Shown piece by piece: positions 8,084 to 16,926 of a DNA stretch of 64,000 nt. The translations under genes were made by a program, and so were the position numbers. Source of the DNA: Pseudomonadota bacterium (GTDB lineage Bacteria > Pseudomonadota > Alphaproteobacteria > Rhizobiales > Methylopilaceae); assembly GCA_023430145.1 (NCBI GenBank), contig JAEZCD010000095.1, forward strand, positions 1-64,000, given 5' to 3'. How positions within the stretch are numbered: the first letter of the stretch is position 1; each line of letters opens with the position of its first letter. The notes beneath the pieces are model-generated. The model did no database searches. It was not told the DNA's origin and saw only the letters and a program-made list of their open reading frames with translations.

Positions 8084-8788
8084 ATGCCCATTGCCGTGAA
8101 CGGAAAGGCCGAGCGGGACGTGGCCGAGCGTCAAGGCGCGACGCACTATTCGCGGATCGCGAGCCGCATGCGGGAGGACATCGCCCGGGGTGTCCTCGCA
8201 CCCGAGGAGTGGCTCAAGGTCCGCGTTCTGTCCGAGCGCTACGGCGTCAGCGCGGCCCCGATCCGCGAGGCGCTGCAGGTGCTCCAGGGCGAAGGGCTGA
8301 TCGTCATGGAGCACAACAGGGGCGCGCGGGTCCGCCGCATCGATGCGGAGCGCCTGATCCGCATCTTCGACCTCCGGGAGGCCGTCGAGAGCTTCCTTAC
8401 CGCGGCCTTCGCCGAATCCGCCTCGCCGCACCAGATCGCCATCCTAGAGGCCGTGCAGGCGCAGCACGATCAGGCTGTGGAGGCGCACGACTACGAGGGC
8501 GCCTTCGAGATCAACCGCCAGTTCCACCAGATCATCAACGGCGCCTCGCGCAACTACGAGGCGCTGGAGGTGATCGGCCGGCATCTCGCCCTGACGCGGG
8601 CGCTGCGGCTGAGCTGCGGCTTCAGCGAGGTGCGCCAGCGCACGGTGCAGCGCGAGCATCGTGGGCTTCTCGACGCCTTCCGCAGCGGCGACGGCGACGC
8701 CGCCCGACGGATCGCGGCCCTGCACGTGCGCTCGTCGCGCGACGACCTTCTCTCGCGCCTGCCCGACCGGCTCCGCGAATCCTTCTGA
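8084..8788 (+). CDS. GntR-family regulator, FCD subfamily
   Basis: A 234-residue transcription factor with an N-terminal winged helix-turn-helix (about residues 20-80, with LSERYGVSAAPIREALQVLQGEGL) and a C-terminal all-helical FCD ligand-binding domain with FNRQFHQII-like metal/ligand region. FCD regulators usually respond to sugar acids or other carboxylates. The ATG at 8084 is chosen because the promoter places transcription start near 8059. It is followed after 8 nt by a dehydratase gene and then a dipeptide-type ABC operon, so it probably controls both and also the divergent lactonase operon. Confidence 0.92.
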   Translation: MPIAVNGKAERDVAERQGATHYSRIASRMREDIARGVLAPEEWLKVRVLSERYGVSAAPIREALQVLQGEGLIVMEHNRGARVRRIDAERLIRIFDLREAVESFLTAAFAESASPHQIAILEAVQAQHDQAVEAHDYEGAFEINRQFHQIINGASRNYEALEVIGRHLALTRALRLSCGFSEVRQRTVQREHRGLLDAFRSGDGDAARRIAALHVRSSRDDLLSRLPDRLRESF

Positions 8789-8796
8789 GCGAGACA

Positions 8797-9957
8797 GTGA
8801 AGATCACCGCGATCAGGACATTTCCGATCTGGGTCGGGGACCGCAACCAGCTCCTCGTCAAGGTGGAGACCGATTCCGGGCTTTTCGGCTGGGGCGAATC
8901 CGGCCTCGCGAGCCGCGAGCGCGCGGTCATGGGCGCCATCGAGCACTATGCCCGCATCCTCGTCGGGCGCAGCCCGATGGAGATCGCGGGGCTCTGGCAG
9001 GAGATGTACCGCAGCCAGTATTTCGAGGGCGGCAGGGTTCTGACGGCGGCGATCTCGGCGATCGACATCGCCCTCTACGACATCAAGGGCAAGGCGCTGT
9101 CGGTTCCGGTCTACGAGCTGCTCGGCGGCAAGTGCCGCGACCGCATCCCCACCTTCGCCTCGGTGAAGGCGGCCGATGCGAAGACGATGATCCTGCGCGC
9201 CCGCAAGGTCCGCGCGGCGGGCTGGACGTGCATGCGGCTCGGGCGCGCCGACCCCGGCCGCGACGCGCCGACACGGTTCGACCCGTGGCAGTCGCTGACG
9301 ACGACCGCCGGATGGATGACGCAGTGCCGGGCCGAGCTCGGCACGGACGCCGTCCTCGGCATCGACTGGCACCACCGGCTTTCGGTCGCGGAAGCCGCAT
9401 CCTTCTGCCAGCGGATGCCGGCCGGCACGCTGGACTTCGTCGAGGAGCCGATCCGCGACGAGACGCCGGACGCCTATGCGGCGCTGCGCAGCATGACATC
9501 GATCCCGTTCGCCATCGGCGAGGAGTTCTCGTCCAAGTGGCAGTTCCTGCCCTATGTCGAACGCGGGCTCACCCAGTATGCACGCGTCGACATCTGCAAT
9601 GTCGGCGGCTTCACGGAGGCCATGAAGGTCGCCGGCTGGTGCGAGGCCCACTACATCGACCTGATGCCGCACAATCCGCTCGGGCCGGTGTGCACGGCGG
9701 CGAGCATTCACCTTTGTGCCGCGGTCCCGAACTTCAGCTGGCTGGAATGCCGCACGAGTCCGGGCGAGGAAACCGGCCGGCATGTCTCGGATGTCTTCCT
9801 GAGGCAGCCCGTGCTCGACGGGGCGGACTATCCGCTCCCCACCGGCCCGGGCCTCGGCATCGAGATCGCCGAGGACCTGCTGCCGCGGCCGGAGGACTTC
9901 CGCTTCTACCAGATGCCGCAGTTCCGCCGGCCGGACGGATCGCACACCAACTGGTAG
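8797..9957 (+). CDS. enolase-superfamily sugar-acid dehydratase, galactonate-dehydratase type (copy A)
   Basis: A mandelate-racemase-subgroup enzyme that should remove water from an aldonic or aldaric acid to give a 2-keto-3-deoxy acid, using Mg. Metal ligands are Asp190 (GIDWH), Glu216 (VEEP) and Glu242 (GEEF); acid/base residues are His192 and His292 (MPHNP). The 26-26-50 spacing of D190-E216-E242-H292 equals that of E. coli DgoD. It starts at GTG 8797, 8 nt after gntR, with only a weak ribosome site, and has 386 residues. The true substrate cannot be told from sequence. Confidence 0.9.
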   Translation: MKITAIRTFPIWVGDRNQLLVKVETDSGLFGWGESGLASRERAVMGAIEHYARILVGRSPMEIAGLWQEMYRSQYFEGGRVLTAAISAIDIALYDIKGKALSVPVYELLGGKCRDRIPTFASVKAADAKTMILRARKVRAAGWTCMRLGRADPGRDAPTRFDPWQSLTTTAGWMTQCRAELGTDAVLGIDWHHRLSVAEAASFCQRMPAGTLDFVEEPIRDETPDAYAALRSMTSIPFAIGEEFSSKWQFLPYVERGLTQYARVDICNVGGFTEAMKVAGWCEAHYIDLMPHNPLGPVCTAASIHLCAAVPNFSWLECRTSPGEETGRHVSDVFLRQPVLDGADYPLPTGPGLGIEIAEDLLPRPEDFRFYQMPQFRRPDGSHTNW

Positions 9958-9994
9958 CGGTGCGTTCGTCCAACGAAAAAGGGAGGAGAGAACA

Positions 9995-11753
9995 ATGCGA
10001 GACAGGATCGAGGCGACGAGGCGCGAGCTTCTGACCGGAACGGCCGCACTCGCCGTGGCAGCCGCTCTGCCGTTCCCGGCCCAGGCCCAGGCCGCACGCG
10101 GCCGCACCTATATCGTGTCGAGCTCCGTCGACGGCCCGGTATTCACCAACACCGTCAACGCCAACTACTACGCGGCCGGTGTCGACCTGCGGAACGGCTT
10201 CATGTACGCGACCGAGCCGCTCTTCTACTACAATCTCTACCGGGACGAGCTGATCCCCTGGATCGGGGAGAGCTTCGAATACGCCAAGGACTACAAGTCG
10301 GTCACGATAAAGCTGCGTCCAGGGGTGACCTGGAGCGACGGCAAGCCCTTCACGGCGCGCGACGTCGCCTTCACCTACAACATGCTGATCGAGAACGGGA
10401 AGACTGAGAAGACGATGCGCGACGCGTCGATCGTCGCGCACAAGGTGGCGGGCGCCACCGCCGTCGACGACCTGACCGTCCGCGTCGACTTCAACCAGCC
10501 CGACCCCCGGCACATGTACCAGTTCGGCATCGCCTACTTCGCGTTCGGCCTGCAGTGGGTTCCCGAGCACATCTGGAAGGACGTGAAGGACAAGGCAGCG
10601 TTCACGAACCTCGACATCAGCAAGGGGCTGCCGGTGAGCACCTCCGCTTGGCGCGTCGTCAGCGCCCAGCCGAGCGAGGTGATCTGCGAGCGCCGCGACG
10701 ACTGGTGGGGCGCCAAGACAGGCTTCCGTCCGCTGCCGGCGCCGGAGCGCATCATCACCGTGCCGAGCGTCTCGCGCGACCGCGTGGCCCAGCTCGCGGT
10801 GTCCAACATGATCGACATCTCGGCCGACATACAGGACCCCGAGCTGATCCAGGAGCTGCTGCGCCAGAACGGCAAGCTGACGACGTTCAGCGGGCACGAG
10901 CCGCCCTTTCGGCAATCTCGACTGGTGGCCGATCTCGGTCTTCTTCAACAGCGAGGACGTGCGCTGGAACGACGTGCGGGTCCGCAAGGCCGTGTCCTAC
11001 GCCATCGATCCGGAACAGATCCTCGACTTCGCCTTCGGCGGCGCGGGACAGATCAGCAAGGGACCGTTTCCGGCCTTCCCGCGGCTGCAGAAGTACATCG
11101 AGATGTGCGCCGAGCTCGCCGCCGCCAACGACGTCGGGGTCTACAATCCGAAGCGCAGCGCCGAGCTGATGCAGCAGGCCGGCTATGCGAAGGACAGCGG
11201 CGGGTTCTGGGCCAAGGACGGCAAGCGCGCCGGCGGCGACATGTACGGGCTGGCGATCACCAACCAGATCGGACCGCTGATCCAGCAGCAGTTGCGGCGC
11301 GGCGGCTTCGACGTCACCGCCTATGCGACGCCGGACGCCTCAAGGATCATCCGTGCCGGCAACTGCCCGCTGGTGCTGGCGGGGCATTCGAACAGCAGCA
11401 TCTTCGATCCGCTCGCCACGCTCGAGGCTTTTCACAGCAAGAACTTCATCCCCGTCGGCAAGCCCTCGCTGTTCTATGCGCGGATGCGCAACCCCGCCTA
11501 CGATGCGGCGGTCGATCCGATCGCCTCGCTCGAGCCGGGTGATCCGGCCATCGACGCGCATGTGCGCAAGGCGCTCGAGATCTGGTACGCGGCGGTGCCC
11601 GAGGTGCCGATCTGCCAGCACTTCCACAGGCTGCCGATGAACCAGACCTACTGGACGAACTGGCCGGGCACCGAGGACCCCTACATGCCGCCGGCGCCGA
11701 ACCATGTCGCGTCGTCGACCTACATCGCGCACATGGTCAAGCCGGTCAGCTGA
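9995..11753 (+). pseudogene. dipeptide-type ABC substrate-binding protein (family 5), frameshifted
   Basis: A periplasmic solute-binding protein of the DppA/OppA family, with a twin-arginine-like leader (TRRELLTGTAAL) and a GGGAGGAG ribosome site. Frame is lost near 10905-10912: residues up to GHEPPF are in one frame, and the expected continuation GNLDWWP is in the +1 frame and runs on to 11753. One extra base, for example a T in CCCTTTC, explains it. The downstream half (to PMNQTYW and VKPVS) is otherwise intact and matches the paralogue at 22687. It may be a sequencing error, a recent lesion or, less likely, +1 recoding. Confidence 0.85.
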
Positions 11754-11760
11754 GGACGGC

Positions 11761-11791
11761 GGGCCGGAGGCCGCACGCGGCTCTCCGGCCC
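11761..11791 (+). terminator. hairpin between binding-protein and permease genes (importer 1)
   Basis: A perfect 9-bp inverted repeat (11761-11769 and 11783-11791) starts 7 nt after the binding-protein stop codon. With no T-run it may act as a partial terminator or as a 3'-end mRNA stabiliser that raises binding-protein output over the permeases. Confidence 0.5.
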
Positions 11792-11836
11792 CGATCCTCC
11801 ATCGCCGGTCCGAACGGCAAGCTCGAGGCTGCATCG

Positions 11837-12838
11837 ATGATAAGCACCGTGGCCGCGCGCCTCTTCATGCTGTTCAGCATGGTCTGGGCCGCCGCGACGC
11901 TCAACTTCTTCGTGCCGCGGCTGACCGGGACGAACCCGATCGAGGAGCGCCTCGCCGAGATCGCCGGCCAGGGCGGGGGCTCCATGATCGGCGTCGAGGA
12001 GATGATCCGCGCCTACACGGAGCGGTTCGGTCTCGACCGGCCGCTATGGCAGCAGTACCTGGACTACCTCTACAGCGTCATGACCTTCGACCTCGGCTAT
12101 TCGATCGCCAACTATCCGGCCCGGGTCGGCGACATGATCGCCGCCGCGCTGCCGTGGACGATCGGCCTGCTCGGGACAACCACGCTGATCTCCTTCGCGA
12201 TCGGCAGCCTGCTCGGTGCGCTGGCCGCCTGGCCCAAGGCGCCCGCCATCTTCCGCCGCTCGCTGCCGTTCCAGATGGTCCTCGCAGCGACGCCGTTCTA
12301 CCTGATCGCGCTCGTCATCGTGTACGTCTTCGCCTTCCGCCTGCAATGGTTCCCGAACGGCGGCGGCCATGCGCTCGGCGCGCCGCGCGAGTGGACCCCC
12401 GGCTTCATCCTCGACGTCCTCTATCACTCGCTGCTGCCGGCCTTCGCGATCGTCATCGCCTCCATGGGGACGTGGGCGGTCGGCATGCGCGGCATGATGG
12501 TGAACATCCAGGGCGAGGACTACATGAACTTCGCCGAGGCCAAGGGGCTGAAGCCGCGCCGGGTGTTCCTGCATTATGGCGTGCGGAACGCGATCCTGCC
12601 GCAGCTCACCGCCGTCACCATGTCGTTCGGGCAGCTGATCACCGGATCGGTTCTGGTCGAGATGGTGTTCAACTATCCCGGCGTCGGCTCCCTGATGTTC
12701 CAGGCCGTCAAGCTGTCGGACTTCTTCACGATTTACGGATGCGTGCTGATCCTGGTGCTCGTCACCGGCGTCGCGATGCTGCTGCTCGACCTCCTCTCGC
12801 CGCTGCTCGATCCACGCATCCAGGTCCGTCGTGCCTGA
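11837..12838 (+). CDS. dipeptide-type ABC permease, DppB-like
   Basis: A 333-residue inner-membrane permease of the binding-protein-dependent family. It has about six membrane segments, the first (about 5-25) followed by the typical periplasmic loop, and the EAA loop NFAEAKGLKPRRVFLHYGVRN near residue 235 that contacts the ATPases. Its gene overlaps the next permease by 8 nt. It forms the channel of importer 1 with the gene at 12831, beside a sugar-acid dehydratase, so the cargo is more likely a sugar-acid-containing glycoside than a peptide. Confidence 0.93.
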   Translation: MISTVAARLFMLFSMVWAAATLNFFVPRLTGTNPIEERLAEIAGQGGGSMIGVEEMIRAYTERFGLDRPLWQQYLDYLYSVMTFDLGYSIANYPARVGDMIAAALPWTIGLLGTTTLISFAIGSLLGALAAWPKAPAIFRRSLPFQMVLAATPFYLIALVIVYVFAFRLQWFPNGGGHALGAPREWTPGFILDVLYHSLLPAFAIVIASMGTWAVGMRGMMVNIQGEDYMNFAEAKGLKPRRVFLHYGVRNAILPQLTAVTMSFGQLITGSVLVEMVFNYPGVGSLMFQAVKLSDFFTIYGCVLILVLVTGVAMLLLDLLSPLLDPRIQVRRA

Positions 12839-13715
12839 GCCCGCCACCCTCGGGGCGCGCCTGTCGCGCCTCTGGCCGCGCAGCGACGGCATCGGCTCCA
12901 CGCTCGTCGTCGGCCTCGGCCTGCTCGCCTTGCTGGTGGCCTTCTCCGTCTTCGGCAGGCTGCTGTGGGACGTGGCGCTCGCCGAGCCGCTTTCGGCGCG
13001 GCCCAACAGGCCGCCCTCGCTGGCGAACCCGTTCGGCACCGACAGCCGGGGCCGCGACCTGCTGGCGGTGATGATCCTGGGGACCTGGCTGACCCTGAAG
13101 GTGGGCGTGCTTTCCGGCCTCATGGGCATCACGCTCGGGACGCTGGTCGGGCTCGCGGCGGCCTATTACCGCGGCTATCTCGACCTGTTCCTGCGCTGGC
13201 TGATCGACGTCGGGCTGACGGTGCCGCCGCTTCTGCTGCTGGTCGTCATCGCCTCGGCGTTCCGCGGTCAGTTCAGCTCCACCGGAATGGCGATCGTCAT
13301 CGGCATGTTGGCGTGGTTCGGACCGGCGCGGCAGATCCGGGCGCAGGCGCTGTCGATGCGCGAGGCGGGCTTCGTCATGACGGCCCGGCTCGGCGGACTG
13401 AGCGGGCCGGCGATCATCTTCAAGGAGATCCTGCCGAACCTGCTTCCCTACATCTCCGCGAGCTTCGTGCTCGCGGTGTCCTCGGCCATCCTGTCGGCCA
13501 TCGGCCTCGAGGCTCTCGGGCTCGGGCCGATCGACGAGCCGACGCTCGGCATGACGATCTACTGGATGCTCTACTACACCGCCCTGATGCGCGGCCTGTG
13601 GTGGTGGCTGCTGGAGCCGATCGTCATCCTCACGCTGCTGTTCATCAGCCTGTTCCTGATCAGCGCCGGTCTCGACAAGTTCGCCAACCCGCGGCTGCGG
13701 AGTCGCCAGTCTTGA
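12831..13715 (+). CDS. dipeptide-type ABC permease, DppC-like
   Basis: The second channel subunit of importer 1, 294 residues, starting at GTG 12831 inside the end of the first permease. The N-terminal DppC signature region (NPFGTDSRGRDLLAVMI) is present near residue 63, and the EAA-like loop lies around residue 185 (MTARLGGLSGPAI). About six membrane helices. The stop codon overlaps the next start by TTGA. Confidence 0.93.
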   Translation: MPEPATLGARLSRLWPRSDGIGSTLVVGLGLLALLVAFSVFGRLLWDVALAEPLSARPNRPPSLANPFGTDSRGRDLLAVMILGTWLTLKVGVLSGLMGITLGTLVGLAAAYYRGYLDLFLRWLIDVGLTVPPLLLLVVIASAFRGQFSSTGMAIVIGMLAWFGPARQIRAQALSMREAGFVMTARLGGLSGPAIIFKEILPNLLPYISASFVLAVSSAILSAIGLEALGLGPIDEPTLGMTIYWMLYYTALMRGLWWWLLEPIVILTLLFISLFLISAGLDKFANPRLRSRQS

Positions 13716-14674
13716 GCGGGGGGCTACGCGTCGATCGCCTGACGGTCGAGTACAGGCTGCCGTCGGGAACGATCCGCGGAGCGAGCGAGGTCTCGTTCAC
13801 CGTCGAGCCGGGCGAGCGCCTCGGCATCGTCGGCGAGTCCGGCTCGGGCAAGTCGACCACCGCCCTGGCGCTGCTGCGGATGATCACGCCGCCGGGACGC
13901 ATCGCGGCCGGCTCGATCCTCCTCGACGGCGTCGAGCTGACGACGCTGTCGCCGTCGCAGATGCGCGCCGCCCGGCTGAAGCTCGTGAGCTACATCCCGC
14001 AAGGGGCGATGAACTCGCTGAACCCGGTCAAGACGATCGGATCGCAGATGCTCGACGCCATCCTCGACCATGATGCGGCGCCGACCAGGGCCCTCGCCAT
14101 GGCGCGGGTGGCGGAGGCGTTACGCGGCGTCGATCTGCGGCCCGAAGTGGCCCGCTCCTACCCGCACGAGCTGAGCGGCGGCATGAAGCAGCGCGTCTGC
14201 ATCGCCATCGGCATGCTGCTCAGCCCGCGCCTGATCGTCGCCGACGAGCCGACGAGCGCCCTCGACGTCGTGACGCAGCGCCAGGTGATGGAGACGCTCG
14301 GACGCCTTCAGAAAGAGACCGGCTGCTGCCTGATCCTCATCGGCCACGACATGGGGCTCATGGCGCAGTTCGTCGACAGGCTGGCGGTCATGTATGCCGG
14401 ACGGATCGTCGAGATCGGCTCGGTCGCGCAGACCTTCCGGGAGCCGCGCCACCCCTATACGCGCATGCTGATCGAGTCGGTTCCGACGCTGGAGAATCGC
14501 GGGCACCTCGTCGGCCTGCCCGGCACGGCGCCCTCGCTCGCGAGACTCCCGCCCGGATGCAGCTTCGCGCCGCGCTGCCCGTCCGTCATGCCGATCTGCC
14601 GAGGCGATCGGCCCCCCGAGGTGAGCATCGGGCGCCGCCGCGTCGTCGCATGCCGCCTGGAGCAGGCACGATGA
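13712..14674 (+). CDS. dipeptide-type ABC ATP-binding protein, DppD-like
   Basis: The first ATPase of importer 1. Starting at TTG 13712, which overlaps the previous stop codon (TTGA), gives 320 residues with the Walker A GESGSGKST at 41-49, the signature LSGGMKQR and Walker B IVADEPTSALD. The C-terminal oligopeptide-transporter extension with its Cys cluster (CSFAPRCP...C) is present. Longer in-frame extensions lie inside the permease gene and are not used. Confidence 0.92.
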   Translation: MSGGLRVDRLTVEYRLPSGTIRGASEVSFTVEPGERLGIVGESGSGKSTTALALLRMITPPGRIAAGSILLDGVELTTLSPSQMRAARLKLVSYIPQGAMNSLNPVKTIGSQMLDAILDHDAAPTRALAMARVAEALRGVDLRPEVARSYPHELSGGMKQRVCIAIGMLLSPRLIVADEPTSALDVVTQRQVMETLGRLQKETGCCLILIGHDMGLMAQFVDRLAVMYAGRIVEIGSVAQTFREPRHPYTRMLIESVPTLENRGHLVGLPGTAPSLARLPPGCSFAPRCPSVMPICRGDRPPEVSIGRRRVVACRLEQAR

Positions 14675-15483
14675 CACCGGCGCTCGAGCTGAGAGGCGTC
14701 AGCAAGAGCTACGCGCGCGGTCTGCTGATGCGCAGGAGCCCGCCCGCATTGCATCCGTTCAGCCTCGCCTTCCTCGCCGAGGAGCCGCGGATCATCGCGG
14801 TCGTCGGCGAAAGCGGCAGCGGCAAGTCGACGCTCGGGAACATCATCCTCGGCTTTCTGGAGCCGACCACCGGCGAAGTGAGATACGAAGGCGAGAACAT
14901 CTGGACCGCGTCGCGTGCGACGAGGACGCGGTTCCGCCGTGACGTGCAGGCGGTCACCCAGGACCCGTTTTCGGCGTTCAACCCGTTCTACAAGGTCGAC
15001 CACGCGCTGCTGGTGCCGATCAGGCGGTTCCGGCTCGCGGCATCGCGCAAGGCGGCGGTGGCTCTGATGGAGGAAGCCTGCGCGGCGGTCGGCCTCAATC
15101 CCCAGGACACGCTCGGCCGCTACCCGCACCAGCTGAGCGGCGGGCAGCGCCAGCGGCTGATGGTAGCCCGCGCGCTTATGCTACGCCCGAAAATACTCGT
15201 CGCCGACGAACCCGTGTCGATGGTCGATGCCTCGCTGCGCGCCACCATCCTGAAGAACGTGGCGCAGCTTCACCGTGACCAGAGCGTCTCGGTGATCTAC
15301 ATCACCCACGACATCATCACCGCCTACCATATCGCCGACCAGGTGTTCGTCCTGAACAAGGGCGAGGTGGTGGAGCACGGGCCGGTGGAGAGGGTGATCA
15401 GAGCACCGACCCATCCCTATACCAAGCTGCTTGTCGCATCGATTCCGTGGCCCGACCCCGACAGGAAATGGGGAAGCGGCTGA
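14671..15483 (+). CDS. dipeptide-type ABC ATP-binding protein, DppF-like
   Basis: The second ATPase of importer 1, 270 residues from ATG 14671, which overlaps the previous stop as ATGA. Walker A GESGSGKST is near residue 45 and LSGGQRQR and ADEPVSMVD follow. Unlike its paralogue at 27404 (333 residues), it ends soon after the nucleotide-binding domain and lacks the Cys-containing C-terminal extension, so it is a short form. Confidence 0.91.
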   Translation: MTPALELRGVSKSYARGLLMRRSPPALHPFSLAFLAEEPRIIAVVGESGSGKSTLGNIILGFLEPTTGEVRYEGENIWTASRATRTRFRRDVQAVTQDPFSAFNPFYKVDHALLVPIRRFRLAASRKAAVALMEEACAAVGLNPQDTLGRYPHQLSGGQRQRLMVARALMLRPKILVADEPVSMVDASLRATILKNVAQLHRDQSVSVIYITHDIITAYHIADQVFVLNKGEVVEHGPVERVIRAPTHPYTKLLVASIPWPDPDRKWGSG

Positions 15484-15516
15484 GCGGCCGCTCTTCCGCC
15501 GATCGCCTTCGGCCGC
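15484..15516. terminator. convergent terminator-like inverted repeat
   Basis: GCGGCCG (15484-15490) pairs with CGGCCGC (15510-15516) across a 19-nt loop directly after the importer 1 operon, in the 79-nt gap before the convergent dehydratase gene. There is no T-run. Confidence 0.35.
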
Positions 15517-15562
15517 GCTGGCGCGCGACCGGGATCCGGGGCGGTGGCAGCGAGGCGCTCTC

Positions 15563-16744
15563 TCACGCCATGTCGCCAAAGCCCTCGACGACGCTCGCCC
15601 GCAGCACGTCCGTGTTCATGGCGATCCCGAGCCCCGGTTCGCCGGTGAGCTTCAGCCTGCCGCCGGAATTGTCGAGCGGCTTTTCGAGGAAGGCGTTGTA
15701 CCTGCCGAGATCATGGCGGCTGGTCTCGAGGCGATAGAAGTTCGGCACCGTCATCATGACATGCGCGCCCGCCACGACGTTGATCGGGCCGCTCGCATCG
15801 TGCGGCGAGATCGGCACGTAATAGGCCTCCGCCATGGTGGCGATCTTCTTCAGCTCGGTGATGCCGCCGGTCCAGGTGACGTCGGGCATGATGTGGTCGG
15901 CGAGCCGGCTCTCGAGGATCGGCACGAACTCCCAGCGCGTGTGCAGGCGCTCGCCGACCGTTATCGCCGCGCTGACGCGCTCGCGGACCTGGCGCAGCGC
16001 ATGGTAGCTCTCGACCGGCACCGGCTCCTCGAACCAGTCGATCTTTCCGGCTTCCTCGAGCGAGCGGCAGAGCCGGATGGCCGTCGGCACGTCGAAGCGG
16101 CCATGGGCGTCGATCAGGATGTCGACCTCCGGCCCCGCCGTCTCGCGGATCAGCGCGGTCAGCTCGGCGCCCTGCCGCTCCCCCTTCTTGCCGAGCTCGC
16201 CGTCGAGATATCCGTGCCGATGGCCGACGCTCCCCTCGTGGTTCGGGAACGGGTCGAACTTGATCGCGGTATGGCCGGAATCGACGATCGCGCGGATCTC
16301 GGCGACGACGGCAGCCTTGTTCATCTCGCCGTCCGGATCGGCGAAGCTGCGCTGGTCCGGGTGCGTGTAGAGCAGGATGTCGTCGCGAACCGCTCCGCCG
16401 AGCATCTGGTAGATCGGCAGCCCGAGGCTCTTGCCGCGAATATCCCAGAGCGCGATGTCGATGCCGCTGACGGCATTCGAGCTCGCGCCGCGGCTTCCCA
16501 TGTAGGTGAACGAGCGGAACACCTTGTGCCAGATCTGCTCGATCCGCGACGGGTCGTCGCCGACCAGAAGATCGTTCAGGTGACGCACGACGGCGGCGAC
16601 GGCCCGGTTGGCGACCTTGGTGGTCGTCGTGATCTCGCCCCAGCCGCTGATGCCGGCGTCGGTGCGCACCTCGATGAAGAGGTATTCGCCCCACGAGCTC
16701 GAGTCGACGTCGACCAGCCACGGAATGATCTTTGTGATCTTCAC
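15563..16744 (-). CDS. enolase-superfamily sugar-acid dehydratase, galactonate-dehydratase type (copy B)
   Basis: A 393-residue mandelate-racemase-subgroup enzyme. Predicted Mg ligands are Asp212 (DAHGR), Glu239 (FEEP) and Glu265 (GERLH), with His214 and His315 (SPHDASG) as acid/base residues; the 26 and 50 residue gaps match the two other copies in this window. The GTG at 16744 is preferred because GGAG stands 8 nt before it and because the first residues (VKIT) match copy A. It is transcribed alone from a 182-nt leader that holds an ATGCGAT...ATATAT element and a hairpin. Confidence 0.9.
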   Translation of the reverse strand: MKITKIIPWLVDVDSSSWGEYLFIEVRTDAGISGWGEITTTTKVANRAVAAVVRHLNDLLVGDDPSRIEQIWHKVFRSFTYMGSRGASSNAVSGIDIALWDIRGKSLGLPIYQMLGGAVRDDILLYTHPDQRSFADPDGEMNKAAVVAEIRAIVDSGHTAIKFDPFPNHEGSVGHRHGYLDGELGKKGERQGAELTALIRETAGPEVDILIDAHGRFDVPTAIRLCRSLEEAGKIDWFEEPVPVESYHALRQVRERVSAAITVGERLHTRWEFVPILESRLADHIMPDVTWTGGITELKKIATMAEAYYVPISPHDASGPINVVAGAHVMMTVPNFYRLETSRHDLGRYNAFLEKPLDNSGGRLKLTGEPGLGIAMNTDVLRASVVEGFGDMA

Positions 16745-16824
16745 AACCAGCTCCAGGAATGTCACGCGGCAGGGGCGGGAAGGAGGAAGCGCAGCCCGGC
16801 GCCGGCGAACCCGGAGCGCTTCGC

Positions 16825-16853
16825 CGTGAGGGTGCCGCGCACGGCGCCTCACG
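16825..16853 (-). other. leader hairpin upstream of dehydratase copy B
   Basis: CGTGAGG (16825-16831) pairs with CCTCACG (16847-16853), with a further GC stem inside and a one-base bulge, giving roughly 12 bp. It lies between the presumed promoter near 16872-16898 and the start codon at 16744, so it would sit in the untranslated leader. It could be an attenuator or simply structural. Confidence 0.35.
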
Positions 16854-16871
16854 AGAAGCGAGCCTCGCAGA

Positions 16872-16898
16872 CTATATATTATCCGTCAATTATCGCAT
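16872..16898 (-). promoter_or_regulatory. ATGCGAT...AATATAT element, copy 2
   Basis: Read on the minus strand, ATGCGAT is followed by N2-TTGAC-N4-AATATAT. It aligns without gaps to copy 4 at 17802, with TTGAC and AATATAT at identical offsets. It lies upstream of dehydratase copy B and just past the end of gntR, in an AT-rich pocket. It is a candidate operator and promoter. Confidence 0.55.
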
Positions 16899-16926
16899 AC
16901 GAACGAGCAAGCGGGACGGCCGGCCG

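Noticed and set aside
10905..10912. Programmed +1 frameshifting in the binding-protein gene
   Set aside because: The site has no slowing rare codon, stop codon or stimulatory structure that I can see, and no binding protein of this family is known to need recoding. A plain indel is simpler.
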